Assembly (NCBI RefSeq): GCF_947507565.1
Contig: NC_089183.1
Location: forward strand, 2,604,001-2,668,000
Length of the DNA stretch: 64,000 bases
Source: Oscarella lobularis
Taxonomy: Eukaryota > Porifera > Homoscleromorpha > Homosclerophorida > Oscarellidae
Direction of reading: 5' to 3'
Positions 11,606-21,794 of this stretch are shown piece by piece (positions within the stretch are counted from its first letter, which is position 1; the number at the start of each line of letters is the position of its first letter). The translations under genes were made by a program, and so were the position numbers. A model generated the notes under the pieces. It saw nothing but the letters and a program-made list of their open reading frames with translations, made no database searches and was not told the origin of the DNA.

Positions 11606-12682
11606 ATGGCGCGTCAGAATACCGTTCTCGACATGATTGACACAACGACTGCTGAACAGTCTCTAAAACTTGCTTTTAACGTTAGGGCGGTCAAAGCAAT
11701 TGCTACCGTTCACATAAAGCTTCGAGAGATGGCTTCAAGATTCAGTTCGTCGTCGACGTTTCGAGAAAATCTTTTGGAACTTTCAAGAAAAGCGGCACTG
11801 CTTCGCCACGAATGTTACTCTTCCGCAGAGAAATCAGAAAAATGCGTTGCTTTGATCTTCAACGAACTAATACCAAAAATCAGGAAGGGTGAGGATGATA
11901 AAGAAATACTGATGCTCTTAGAACGCTTGCACAAAAAAATTGAAGAAACGAAGAAGAACGCAGAGGCAAACTTATATCAAACCATGACATTCTGCAATGA
12001 CGTCGATCGAGTTTCAACAGCACGCAGCAAGGAATCAATAGATGGGGAAAGCAGAGAGCGAATTTTGAGAAAAAAGAAACTTGAGAAAGATTTTTGGATA
12101 GCAGACCAAAGCGTTAAAGAAACGGACAGGACTCTTAGGAGAGTAGAAAGAAAAAGATACGAAGCAAGAGAGAAGGCAGAATGGGCCGATTCAACATCAT
12201 CTACTGTCTACGGGTTTCTATTTACGCCATTTCTGGTAGTGTATGAATGGCACCATAAAAAAAAAGCGTATGCCTTAGGTGCTACTGCTCAAGGTAGGCG
12301 ACTATCCAATAGGAATTCTGCAAAATTTTACCCACAGACTTTAGACCTCCAAAAGGATCTGGCGGAAGAAGAGAGCATAGCTGCAGAATTAAAGGCCGAG
12401 TTTGAACAAGAGAAGAGACTGATAGAGAAGCTACGCAATGACATAGAAATTGCCGCGAACGAAATAAAGGATCTAAGCGGTCAGTACAATGCTCAAGCGG
12501 ACTTCTGGAACTTCGTAAAGGAAGACTCATACGGCGCTAAAAGTAGCCTGGAAAGGGCAGCAACACTAAAATTCACTAGTAAAGCCAGAGAGCACAGGTT
12601 GAAAACGTTGGAAGAGAAGTGGAAACGTCTTGAGAGAAACATTAGCCAGTACAGGGAAGCCCTTGCAATGACTAGATACTAA
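11606..12682 (+). CDS. Coiled-coil protein A, lineage-specific pair
   Basis: Model: exons 11606-12293 and 12345-12682, 341 aa. The 51-bp GT-AG intron has no stop and is a multiple of three, so a retained form would add 17 residues. The start MARQNT aligns with MADQST in gene B. The protein is mostly charged helix: conserved N-terminal part (LKLAFNV, KLREMASRFSSSS, CYSSAEKSE), a long Lys/Glu coiled coil, a central hydrophobic stretch about residue 205 (VYGFLFTPFLVVYEWHH), then a second helical arm (AANEIKDLSGQY). Two long helical arms around a hydrophobic segment fits a membrane-interacting helical hairpin, but no family is recognised and no function is claimed. Confidence 0.75.
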   Translation: MARQNTVLDMIDTTTAEQSLKLAFNVRAVKAIATVHIKLREMASRFSSSSTFRENLLELSRKAALLRHECYSSAEKSEKCVALIFNELIPKIRKGEDDKEILMLLERLHKKIEETKKNAEANLYQTMTFCNDVDRVSTARSKESIDGESRERILRKKKLEKDFWIADQSVKETDRTLRRVERKRYEAREKAEWADSTSSTVYGFLFTPFLVVYEWHHKKKAYALGATAQGRRLSNRNSAKFYPQTLDLQKDLAEEESIAAELKAEFEQEKRLIEKLRNDIEIAANEIKDLSGQYNAQADFWNFVKEDSYGAKSSLERAATLKFTSKAREHRLKTLEEKWKRLERNISQYREALAMTRY

Positions 12683-13789
12683 AGAGCAAGTGAAAATATA
12701 AAGGCGGCTTCTTTCCTAGACCGCGGTGTTGCATGATATTGTTTTTCTGTAAAGAAGTGATGCTTGCTACATGTTTCAAATCAAGTGATTTCTTGAAACT
12801 ACTTGTGCACGACGTCGTCAGGCCAGGGTATGCCTATTGAGGTAGCAATTAATGTTATTTAGAGTAGGTTAGGAAGACCAGCCGATGTGATGGATGGTTT
12901 CCCCTGCTAAAATATATCATTACTGTATCATCTTCATCATCCTCATCTCCTCATCATCATCATCGCGCAGTGTGCCAATCACCGCGCACTGACCGAGTCG
13001 ACTCCGTGTTGGGAATCGTGAGTGTGAGGGTTGTTTATTTCTCCTACTTTGACGAACTTCGGAAGAAGGACAACGCCACGCCCACGTTGATACAGTAGAG
13101 GACAATATGCTGTACGCTCTGCAGACCATGTGCATGCTCTGTGAAGTGTCAGCCTTCTTCAAAACCCTTTCTCCGAGGCCAAATTTGCAGATAAATATGA
13201 CAACAAAGACGGCGATACTGAAAAAAAACCCAGCTGCTTCGAACCTTTTCTCAGAGTCTTCTCTTCCTGTCAACGCTCGTTCCAGCAGCTGTTCAACTCC
13301 ATGCATGGCGGCAGTCATACAGTACGTGTAACTTTTCCCTCGTTACTGTCGACAAGGTTCACGCTACAAACTCGATCCGCCCATGCATTAGAGGTATGAC
13401 GTTCTCTGCCTTATACACGGGCATGTTTGACCATATCATTTCCATATAAAGGGGTGTAAAGGGGCATTTCCAAAAAACGGCAGCTTTCTCAGAAGCGCAG
13501 CCCTCGCTGAATTAGGATGCAAATAAATGCATTTGATAAGACAGCGTTACTCGCGCTTGACACAATTCGTGATTCGAATGACACATCAGCTCATGCTCGC
13601 AGTGCGTTTGAACGGATTTCCATAAAAGGACGCACTTCCAAGCACGGCTATACATGGACATCTGCATCTGTGGACGGCGTCTCCTCCGAATTGTTGCACG
13701 TGCGCTCCAAGACACGCGCCTTGCTAAAACGCCCATTCCATTCGCACAACGAATCAGTTGCGAGTCAGCGAGTTATCCGATCGGTGGGA
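12683..13789. other. Gene A 3' flank, possible small minus-strand membrane protein, gene B leader
   Basis: 12740-12830 is 3' flank shared with gene B (14970-15080) and with a third relic at 15395-15500. On the minus strand 13318-12920 is open for 132 codons: a short amphipathic start (VEQLLERALTGRED) is followed by a strong membrane segment (FFFSIAVFVVIFICKFGL), then low-complexity sequence. This could be a small membrane protein or one exon, but no homologue or splice support is seen (confidence about 0.3). Around 12930-12965 is a short tca/atc-rich simple repeat. The rest up to 13789 is probably the leader of gene B. Confidence 0.4.
13443..13456 (+). promoter_or_regulatory. TATA-type core promoter of coiled-coil gene B
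   Basis: ccatataaaggggtg with TATAAA at 13445-13450, matching the element upstream of gene A; a second taaagggg follows at once. Confidence 0.5.
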
Positions 13790-14890
13790 ATGGCGGATCA
13801 GAGTACCGTCGTTGAAGCAATCGACACAACGAGTGCCGAGAATTCGTTAAAACTTGCTTTTAACGTTGAGGCGGTAAAAAAGGTTGCAACCGTTCACGTA
13901 AAGCTCCGGGAGATGGCTTCGAGATTCAGTTCTTCGTCGAAGTTTCGAGAAATTCTCCTGGAACTTTCAAGACGAGCGGCAGACCTTCGCCGCGAATGCT
14001 ATTCTTCGGCAGAAAAATCAGAAGAATGCGTTACAATCATCGTCGACGAAATAATACCAACAATAAGGGAGGGTGACGACGACGACGACGACGATTTAGA
14101 TGAGCTCTCAGTCGAGTTGAACGAAAAAATTGAAGAAACGAAGATAAGAACGGATCGTAACTTGGATGAAACCAAGAAAGTTATCGCCTTTGCCGATCAA
14201 ATTTCAACACATCGCCACGTAAAAGAAGAAGAAAGAGACCGAGTTCGGATGAAAGAGACAATTGAAGAAAAACATTCGATCGCAGAGCGAAGTGCTAAAG
14301 AAACGGAAAAAAGTCTTAGGCAAGCAGAAAGAGAAACAACTCACTCAAGACGAAATGCGGAGTGGGCCGAGGAAACATCGTCACCTGTCTATATGTTTTT
14401 GTTTAAACCATTTCTGACAGTGTATAAATGGCACCATGAAAAAAAAGCGTACGCTTCAGATGGTACTGTTCAAGGTAAAACAACTATCAAATAGCGATGG
14501 TGCAAAATCTTACCTACAGACTTTATAGACCTCCAGAAGGACCTAGTGGAAGAAGAGAGAATAGCTGGAGAACTCAAGGCAGAGTTTAAAGAAAAGGAAG
14601 AATTGATAAAGAAGATAAGCGGAGAGATAGAAATAGCAGCGAACGAAATTAAGGATCTAAGCGGTCAGTACGATGCTCAAGCGGACTTCTGGAAGCTCAT
14701 TAGCAGCAAAAGCGCAAACACAAAAGATGTTGATAGGATTACGAAAAAGGCAGAGGAGCGAAAAGCCAAGGGTCTTAAGACCCTAGGAAAAGTCGGGGAG
14801 AGAAAGTTGAAAAAGTTGGAAACTATGTGGAGAAATCTCGGAGAAAATATTAGAAAGTACAGCGAAGCCCTTGGAATGGACAAATACTGA
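13790..14890 (+). CDS. Coiled-coil protein B, paralogue of A
   Basis: Model: exons 13790-14474 and 14529-14890. The 54-bp GT-AG intron contains an in-frame stop, so splicing is needed to reach the second helical arm. The equivalent intron in gene A sits at the same codon and phase. The spliced protein is about 348 aa with the same plan: conserved start, charged coiled coil, hydrophobic segment (VYMFLFKPFLTVYKWHH), C-terminal helical arm with ANEIKDLSGQY. It differs by an acidic run of aspartates near residue 100 and a longer C-terminal KK-rich part. An in-frame extension upstream to 13517 exists, but the paralogue does not share it. Function unknown. Confidence 0.75.
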
Positions 14891-15724
14891 AACGCAAATG
14901 ATGAGAGAAAAAAGACATGCATATCGTTCCCAAGTATTCTCCTGCAGCTTCTTCCCCTGAACTGTGATGTTGCATGTTTTTGTTTGTCTGTGGAGAAGTG
15001 ATACTGTTCGTTGAATTCAAGTGATTTCTTTGCATATAGAGTATACGTACGCGAGCTTGCGCTGTTTAGGCACGACGTCCATAGAAGTCGTCTCAACAAC
15101 CGATAAACCGGAATTCCAAACTGTCCGGAACGTCATCGCTTCGCAGGACTCGCGTACTCGAACGTCAAACAAGGCGTCCCTATAGGGAACCTCTACTACT
15201 AGGCATCCTAGCTGGCAGCTGGCAGCAAAGCATATGCTGCATTCGTAAGGTTACGGCGCCCTTCTCTTCTAGCACCGTCTTCGTTTGAGAGAACGACACA
15301 TGAAAACTTCTGTGCATGCCACGTACCGATACGCGACCCTTTTGGGGCAAGCACCTGAAAACTGCTGACTCCAACGCTGGCGCTAAGCTAAACTCGTTTT
15401 TTCTGTAGAAAAGTGATTGCTGTTTGGTGAAGTCACAAGTCCAGTGATTTATACTGCAAGTGAACCGTACTGTTCATGCACGACGTCGTCACGGGCGCTC
15501 TGAGGATATAAAAATATAAAAGCACGTTACCTGCTCTCGTTCGGGACTCCATCTCATTGGAAAGGAAATTGCTCACATTCAATACATTGTGCTTACGGCT
15601 ATATTAAATCCTAGCTAGGATGGTGAGAAGAACGACAGCTTTAGACGATATCATAGTTGCACAATCAGGTCTTCCTGGCGAGGAAAACTGCTGTCGATGA
15701 GAGGAATCGGTGCTGCGGAGACAG
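14891..15724. other. Intergenic with a third copy of the coiled-coil 3' flank
   Basis: 14970-15080 is gene B 3' flank. 15395-15500 (tttctgtagaaaagtgatt, gtccagtgattt, catgcacgacgtcgtcacg) repeats the same flank a third time with no coding part before it, so a third coiled-coil copy has been lost or only its tail was duplicated. 15600-15724 resembles the 5' flank of the later BTB genes (acgacagcttta, gttgcac-atcaggtct, tgctgtc-atgagaggaatcgg). Confidence 0.5.
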
Positions 15725-16160
15725 ATGGCTGCGCCAACGACGGATGCTATCGCGAAAGAAGTAGCACGCATGCGCTTAGCATGGACGATCGCCGAACCGT
15801 GGAAGAACAGCGACGCAACGTTGATAGTGGAGGAGCGGAAATTTCACGTCCATCAGACGCTGCTAACACTATCGTCACCATTCTTCGAAGCCCTCTTCTC
15901 CGACACCAATTTCGCCGAAGGAACGGTACTCATTACACGGTGGAAAATGCGCCACCGTCGACAATGTTTATCGACTGGACAAAGTCGTTCTGCAGAGAGG
16001 GCGGCTGCGGCGCTTGCGTCGTCACTCTGACTAAACCCGACGGCAAGTCGATCGCCATCAATTCGGTGAGCTAAACAATCTAGTTCGCCGGATGAAGGTC
16101 TTTCTTGTTTCGCACGTAAAAAGCGGCTAATTTGGTATAGGTGCTGCGGCACTTCGTTTT
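15725..16160 (+). pseudogene. Truncated BTB gene abutting a xanthine dehydrogenase-like fragment
   Basis: From 15725 the frame reads the start of the local BTB family (MAAPTTDA..., WKNSDATLIVEERKFHVHQT, SSPFFEALFSDTNFAEG). At about 15920-15927 the BTB sequence stops. In another frame it is followed by an iron-sulphur N-terminal piece of the xanthine dehydrogenase / aldehyde oxidase family (NGTHYTVENAPPSTMFIDW, then CREGGCGACVVTLTKPDGK, with the CxxGGCGAC ligands of a [2Fe-2S] cluster). About a dozen residues expected between DW and the first Cys are missing. The XDH piece ends at a good donor (16066) with a possible acceptor at 16140. Neither half is complete and the frames do not agree, so this is a chimeric relic. 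Confidence 0.75.
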
Positions 16161-16164
16161 CACC

Positions 16165-17584
16165 CTAGAGGGTGGTATGTTGGAACGTCCTAATTGATTG
16201 ATTGCTACCGCTGCCTGACAGCAGAAGCTTCGTTTCTTCGATCGGATCCCTCGAGGCGCCCTCCTCTCCTCGCCCCTTGACATCCCTCAGAAAGACGAGA
16301 ACAAACGACGTCGCAAAAATGGTAATAGCTAATCCCCAGGCAGCCCAATTAAAATTGGCATATTTAGCGACAGCCGTACCGCAAATAGGACTGATAACAA
16401 AACCGACCCCAAAGGCCGTACTGAAAAGCGCATAGACGCCACCGTACGTGTTCGAGTAGCGCTTCTCGACGACCTCACTGAGCATAAGACTCACAACCAA
16501 ATCGACGACAGCGTAGAAAAACCCCAAGAAAAACAAGGGAATAATCGCATAGTAAAGATTATGCGACCGAGGAAAGGCGACAAGGGGAAGCAGCGCGAGA
16601 CACACTGCAACGCGAGACACACTGCAACGAGTATTTGAGAGAGTAGAGCGTCAAGCCAATAACAACGTCTCCCGGAAAGTCGTCCATAGATAAATGATCC
16701 AATCGAATAGGCGAGACTAACGGCGAGCAGAATCAATCCCAGGGAATACGTAGTCGGAGTTGGGTGTCGAAACGTCGCCTTCATCCACACGGGCAACAGG
16801 GGCTCGGTGAACGCCAACGACGAATAGGTCGATACGAGCGACACGAAGCCGACGAGTACATAGGGATCGCATAGTAAACGAAGCATCGACGGTCCAGATG
16901 ATTCACCTCGCGTTCTCTCCTCCCCCGGGGAGACGATCCCATAAGTAAAGCAATGAAGGCAGTCGTCAGAGATAGGAGACCTGTTGTGATAAAAGGCCAT
17001 TTCCATCCGGCGTCTATTTCCCCTGGTACCGCTGAAAAGGCGCCCCCAAATGGGTACCCGATCACGAGACCGATGCCGGCGGCGGCGAAGGCGTTTCCCA
17101 TCGCCTTAGCGCGTTCGTCGGGGCGCGTGTACCAAACGGCGATCATCGATAGACTGGCGACGACGGAGAAGGCGTCGCCGACTCCTTGAATGGCGCGCGT
17201 GACGAAGAGTACGATGTAGGTCTTCGTTAGGTCGTTTGACGCTATTTGTTTTGCGAATGCTGATACGAAGGAAGCGGTCGCGTAAATGAGAAGACCGCCC
17301 ACGACGGGGATTTGGTAGCCGTAGCGATCCGTGACGTAGGCCGCGACGGGATTGACGACGATCGTTACGAAGGAATTTGCGGCGAGTAGGGCGCCGAGTC
17401 GAATTTCCGTGCTCTTGATGCGAAGGTAGTCGGGGACGATGGGGACGATGAACGAGTTGAGGATGCAGAGGAGGAATAGGGACAGGAAGGCGACGACTTG
17501 GACGAGTGGACGAAACGAGCGAATTCGATCGCGGAGACTGCGACGTCGCGGAGATTGCGAAGGCGCTATTGTTCCGTATTCCAT
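16165..17584 (-). pseudogene. SLC18-like MFS transporter, broken copy 1
   Basis: The encoded pieces match a 12-helix MFS transporter of the vesicular amine transporter (SLC18) type: start MEYGTIAPS at 17584, IVPIVPDYL in helix 1, a TDRYGYQIPVVGG loop, and SMLRLLCDPYVLVG opening the second half. Single-exon organisation. Two lesions break the frame. First, relative to copy 2, a one-base loss lies in the cccccgggg run at about 16920-16931. Second, the 17-bp sequence gcgagacacactgcaac is tandemly duplicated at 16595-16611 and 16612-16628. Either alone would truncate the product. Family transporters load amines into vesicles by proton exchange; this copy should be inactive unless the lesions are sequence errors. 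Confidence 0.8.
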
Positions 17585-18244
17585 TCGGCTTGACTTTTTT
17601 AGTCGCTGCGCATGCGTTTTGTACAGGTATGCATATCTATGCATACCACGGATTTCTCTTCAATCCGCGGGCGCATGTATGCTGAGGTATATCCAGGACT
17701 AATACATTGCACGTACTTGATGAAGTGGTTGTGTCTTCAGCGTAAAATAGAGGCGTACGAAGAGAAAAGAATCTAAACTTTTTTCCTATGCAACCGGCCG
17801 GCGGCTTACTTGCTTTGTTTGGCTCTCTCGCCTTTTGTTAATGTCTCTGCGCTCTCATCCAATGCGTAGATCAAGGAACAGTGGCTTTTGAAGGTCTTCG
17901 AATTTCGCGCGCTAAGATTCAGATAGTGCGCGCGTTACGACGCCGCCAGACAAGCGAAATCGCGACCATTCAACTCCGCTGGCTTACATACGATCCAATC
18001 ACGAATACATGAACTCTCATACATCTATTTCTACTGTGGGCAAGCTTGTCGCTATCCAAAAAGAACGCTCTTTTGCAATCCTAGTTGGAGATCGCCAAAT
18101 AATAAGGCTAGACCAACTTCTTAATTCTCAGGCTGCATGGTTGGTTAAGGAAACTAAGACTTCGAAAACAAGGCCCGCAGTGCCAAGTTGAAGCGCGATC
18201 GAGATTTAGATAAGAAACTGGCTCCGCTAAGGCGAAGAGTGACG
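17585..18244. other. Intergenic; nothing recognised
   Basis: A 60-codon open frame at 18009-18191 (starts MNSHTSISTV) has no recognisable domain. No other feature seen. Confidence 0.4.
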
Positions 18245-18660
18245 TCAATTAATAAAGAACAAAACCGAAGACGCTGCCGACACCGTGGAATCGATTGAAG
18301 ACAAATCGTCTCGAGTGTCGTTGAGAATCAATGCATGCGACTCGTACTTCAAATCGTTCTTCGACACGGTCAACGGTGCCACCATACCTGACGTTCTAGA
18401 CGCGTCCGATCCTAGCTTTATCATGGATACGCTGAGCGGATTTGTCAAGACGCTCACAGTGGAGGGTTACAGCGTCAAGGACGTACTGATGGCTATCGAC
18501 TATTCTATTGGCTAATCAATATGGCACTGGACGCTCTCGGAATGACTTAATTAAGACATTCCGTTGCCTTCCCTACCGTCGCTAGACGTTTCTGATCTAA
18601 TTGACGTTCCCACTGTCGACTTGAGTACATTTGACGTTAGCTGCAACAGACTCACGGGAA
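18245..18660 (+). pseudogene. Fragment of unknown protein family, copy A
   Basis: An open stretch at 18245-18515 reads AADTVESIEDKS..., FKSFFDTVNGATIPDV..., DTLSGFVKTLTVEGY and ends in a stop. A second stretch at 18564-18650 reads LPSLDVSDLIDVPTVDLS. The same two pieces, with different interruptions, recur at 21795-22205, each time upstream of a BTB gene. Shared protein pieces but different stops indicate a once-coding sequence that has decayed. No family is recognised. Confidence 0.45.
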
Positions 18661-19025
18661 TAATCCGTGGATGGCAGGGTTTTCAGTACGGATGCTATAT
18701 CCATCACAATGGTATAAAGATTGACACCGGCCGGTGTTGCGCATACACTGTACAAATGCTGTACAGTAGCTGGAAACGTCATTACTGTAGAAACAAAGAA
18801 ATAAAGGCGAGAACCTCGATGACTTCTGCGCTGCTGATCGAGCAGCAGCATCATGATCGTGTGATGCTATACTCGCGATGCCTGCATGTGAGATGTTCAT
18901 AGAACTTTGCGTGGCTGTTCTGCTGTAGCTGAATAAATAATAACCTTTTTCCGCGGGTACAAAACGGAGTCAAACGACAGCTCTAGTTGCACGATCAGGT
19001 CTGCCTTGCGTGGTAACTGCTGTCG

Positions 19026-19853
19026 ATGAGAGGAATCGGCGCTGCGAAGCGCGATGGCTGCGCCAACGACGGATTGCAAAACAGCCATCGCGAAGCAGCA
19101 CGCGCACGCGCACTGCACCCCGAAGGAGCTATGACGGAAGACGACTTTCCCGACTTCGCCGAACCGTGGAAGAACAGCGACGCCACGTTGATAGTGGAGG
19201 AGCGGACATTTCACGTCCATCAGACGATGCTAAAACTATCGTCACCTTTCTTCGAAGCCCTCTTCTCCGACACCGATTTCGCTGAAGGAATGACAAAAAC
19301 GGCGACACTCAAGAACAAAAAAGCGGCAGACGTGTGCGATTTGCTCCAAGTTCTGTATCCTCCGCACAAGAATGTAACAGGTAATGTCATAATAAATATT
19401 GATTGGTGGAAAAAAGTGCAATTGAAAATTTCATTTCTAGTGGAAATGACGGACAGAATTCTGCCTCTTGCGGACGAGCTTCTCATGTGGGGAATAAAGA
19501 ATCAATGCGAGAGAGCGTTGCTTAGCGCTGGCAAGTTCACCTTCAAGTCCGTTGCCATGGCCGATCGCTACAAGCTGCGTCATCTGAGAGAGTATGCCGT
19601 GAATTTCATAACGGTTCGCTATCCGTTTCGCACGCTTTTGAATTCCGATGCATTCACCCTGTTGGACGACTCGACTCGACTCAAGATACTCGAAGGACGA
19701 ATACGCCACGTCTATAGACACCTTCCGGGTAGAATCGAAGCGCTTCTTTTGCTCTATAAAGATCAAATAAGAGCGCGTGTCGTCGCCGGCATCAAGGACT
19801 CGATGATTGAAAAGTGCGATTTATCGCCTGGGCGTGGAGGTGATGCCCTGTGA
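19026..19853 (+). CDS. BTB/POZ domain protein, copy 2
   Basis: Model: exons up to 19380 and 19441-19853. The 60-bp GT-AG intron is stop-free and in frame. It is inferred because the third copy has the same junction with a 50-bp intron that would shift the frame if retained. The BTB core is clear: WKNSDATLIVEERTFHVHQT, SSPFFEALFSDTDF, VCDLLQVLYPP, then LADELLMWGIKNQCERALL and a helical tail with MADRYKLRHLREYAVNFI. BTB proteins dimerise and often link CUL3 ubiquitin ligases to substrates; that role is inferred from the family. The ancestral start (MAAPTTD, 19052) is out of frame here. Translation could begin at 19026 or, more likely, at 19131 (MTEDDFPDF), which would give a shorter N-terminus. 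Confidence 0.75.
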   Translation: MRGIGAAKRDGCANDGLQNSHREAARARALHPEGAMTEDDFPDFAEPWKNSDATLIVEERTFHVHQTMLKLSSPFFEALFSDTDFAEGMTKTATLKNKKAADVCDLLQVLYPPHKNVTGNVIINIDWWKKVQLKISFLVEMTDRILPLADELLMWGIKNQCERALLSAGKFTFKSVAMADRYKLRHLREYAVNFITVRYPFRTLLNSDAFTLLDDSTRLKILEGRIRHVYRHLPGRIEALLLLYKDQIRARVVAGIKDSMIEKCDLSPGRGGDAL

Positions 19854-20156
19854 GAGCAGCTCAACTCTTGTACAGTAGCTTTGTTTGTGTAGCGCTACGG
19901 TACTTACATATTGGTTACATAAATACAATTGTGTCTAACTCACGTGATCGGTCAACCTTGATATAACCAATACCTCATTTCTTAATTAGTCAACTAAATA
20001 AGCTGCCTTTGGTGACAGAGATCAACAGACGATAAAAGAAACACAAGGGTCAAACACGCACCACATTGAATAGTACATACATATGCCAACTCTAACTGCC
20101 ACCATTAATTAATTTAGGGAAAACGGATTGTTTTCCTTTACGTGTATCTTTCTTTC

Positions 20157-20191
<35 letters not shown>

Positions 20192-20599
20192 TCTTGGCTG
20201 TGTCCCTTAACCTTGCATCTCGTATTGACGGTGGTGACACGTCTGCAGCGACGAAACGAATCTCTTGGGCTATAGGCATCGAGAGAAACGGCGTGATCCG
20301 AGCGAGCGTGGGTCTCCGCCTGCGTACCGGCGATGCGTCACTCTCCAGCAAATACGGAAATGGTGAAGAAACTCGCCTCGATCAGCCCATCCTTAAATTG
20401 CCAGCGGGCTCTGTTCGATCGGAGGGCGACGCTCGACGCCTCGTCGAGCTTCGCGTTGGCTTCGTATGGTCGAGAGAACGAAACAAGAACTAAGCATACA
20501 TGAATACGGGACTTTTTCATAACTAATTAGACAAACTGCTACAACCAAAACTACCAAAGCAAAAATAACACAATTCAAATGCTACACAGTACACACAAG
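19854..20599. other. BTB 3' flank, dispersed repeat copy 2, TGT microsatellite
   Basis: 19925-20110 is a 3' flank repeat also found at 6690-6945 and 23455-23600. 20110-20520 is a copy of the roughly 400-bp dispersed repeat found downstream of the amine oxidases, containing a (TGT)n run at about 20157-20190. No gene is supported. Confidence 0.55.
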
Positions 20600-21568
20600 T
20601 CATCTAGAATTGCCTTCAATTGCTAGCTCAACATATCGCCTCAAGAAGTACATATCAAAAACAAAATCCTTGGTTCCAGCAGGAACCTGATGGCCGTAGT
20701 ATAGCTTCACCGCCGAAAACGTGTAGCTGCAAATTCCGAATGAAGTGCAATTCTTTAAATCGAATTTTTTTGGAATTAGACGGTTAGGCGCGCTGTTATC
20801 ATATATTCTAACTGAAATATCAGGCGTCGATGGAGTACCGTAGGTGAAATTGCTACCAATGTTCACTATCACGATGTACTGCAGGTCACTGAGGGATTGA
20901 TACTCAGACACTCTTGATTCGTCAACGGGGTGCGTGACGGAGATCTCGATGACTACTGTCGTCTTGTTTGGGCGATTAATGGGCCCTGCAGCAACGTCAG
21001 GAATGACACGAAAACTGTCGTCATAATCGATGACGTGCTCGGTAGACGTCCAAAAGGTGAATGGCTTCCTCCACGAACCGAATTCCATGGCGAAAGCCTG
21101 CCCCGCCTCTTGGTGGACGGAGCCGCGCGGCATTCTAGTGAAGACGTATTCTTCGGCGATGCGTTCCACTCGATACGACTTTTCTTCGTGCAGTTTTTGC
21201 CTCAGTTCAGCAAAGTGCTCGACGGCGATGGCGCTCGACGGAATTCGATGTTGCGTTTCGCAGAAGACGAATTTTTCGTTGCGAGTCGTGACGGTGACGA
21301 CGTTCTAAGCAAGACGAGGCAGAATAAGTAGGGGATCGAGCCCGAACCATATTTTCACGCGATTTCGTTGCAATCTAAGCGATTATCCGCGACTGCATAG
21401 GACACGTGCACGACTTACGTTCGACCGGTCCAACTTGACAACGAAGTCGCGATCCGTGGAAGATCTTTTGACCAAAGTCGAAAACGGCAGCAGAAGCGAC
21501 GACGGCGGAGAGCCGTCGGAGCGAGGCGACTCTGACTGAGTGAAATAACCGGATTCTGAGGACTCCAT
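20600..21568 (-). CDS. Uma2-like (DUF820, PD-(D/E)XK fold) protein
   Basis: Model: exon 1 21568-21419, exon 2 21304-20600; the 114-bp intron has acgtaagt donor and gcttag acceptor; 284 aa. Residues 1-50 are Ser-rich and disordered (MESSESGYFTQSESPRSD). The middle carries the pattern of the Uma2/DUF820 restriction-endonuclease-like fold: FRVIPDVAAG, about 12 residues on TTVVIEISVTHP, then EYQSLSDLQYIVIV, matching the family's PD...E-hydrophobic-S core followed by the Y/W strand. That fold is mainly known from cyanobacteria and other bacteria. A spliced intron and an animal-type disordered N-terminus argue against bacterial contamination. Catalytic ability and role are unknown. Confidence 0.6.
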
Positions 21569-21794
21569 TATCAGGGATATTCGGAAACCCCCGTAGTCAC
21601 GTCGCGTGACATGAATCGAAGTACTGTATTTTTCAATAGTTTTACAGATACGTAGGTACACACAAACAAGCTACTGTAGTCAGTTGTTTTCACAGCTGCC
21701 CAGCCATTTGATAACTCACTCTTGGATCAACGCGTCCTTGATGACGCAGACAAAACGCTCTTCTAATTTATACAGCAAAAAAAGCACTTCAATC

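Noticed and set aside
13517-13789. Upstream start for coiled-coil gene B at 13517
   Set aside because: The 91-codon extension is not preserved in gene A, where similarity in frame starts at MARQ; the segment lies between the TATA element and the shared start.
20600-21568. Bacterial contamination as the source of the Uma2-like gene
   Set aside because: It has an intron with canonical splice sites and lies between repeats and BTB genes shared with the rest of the window.
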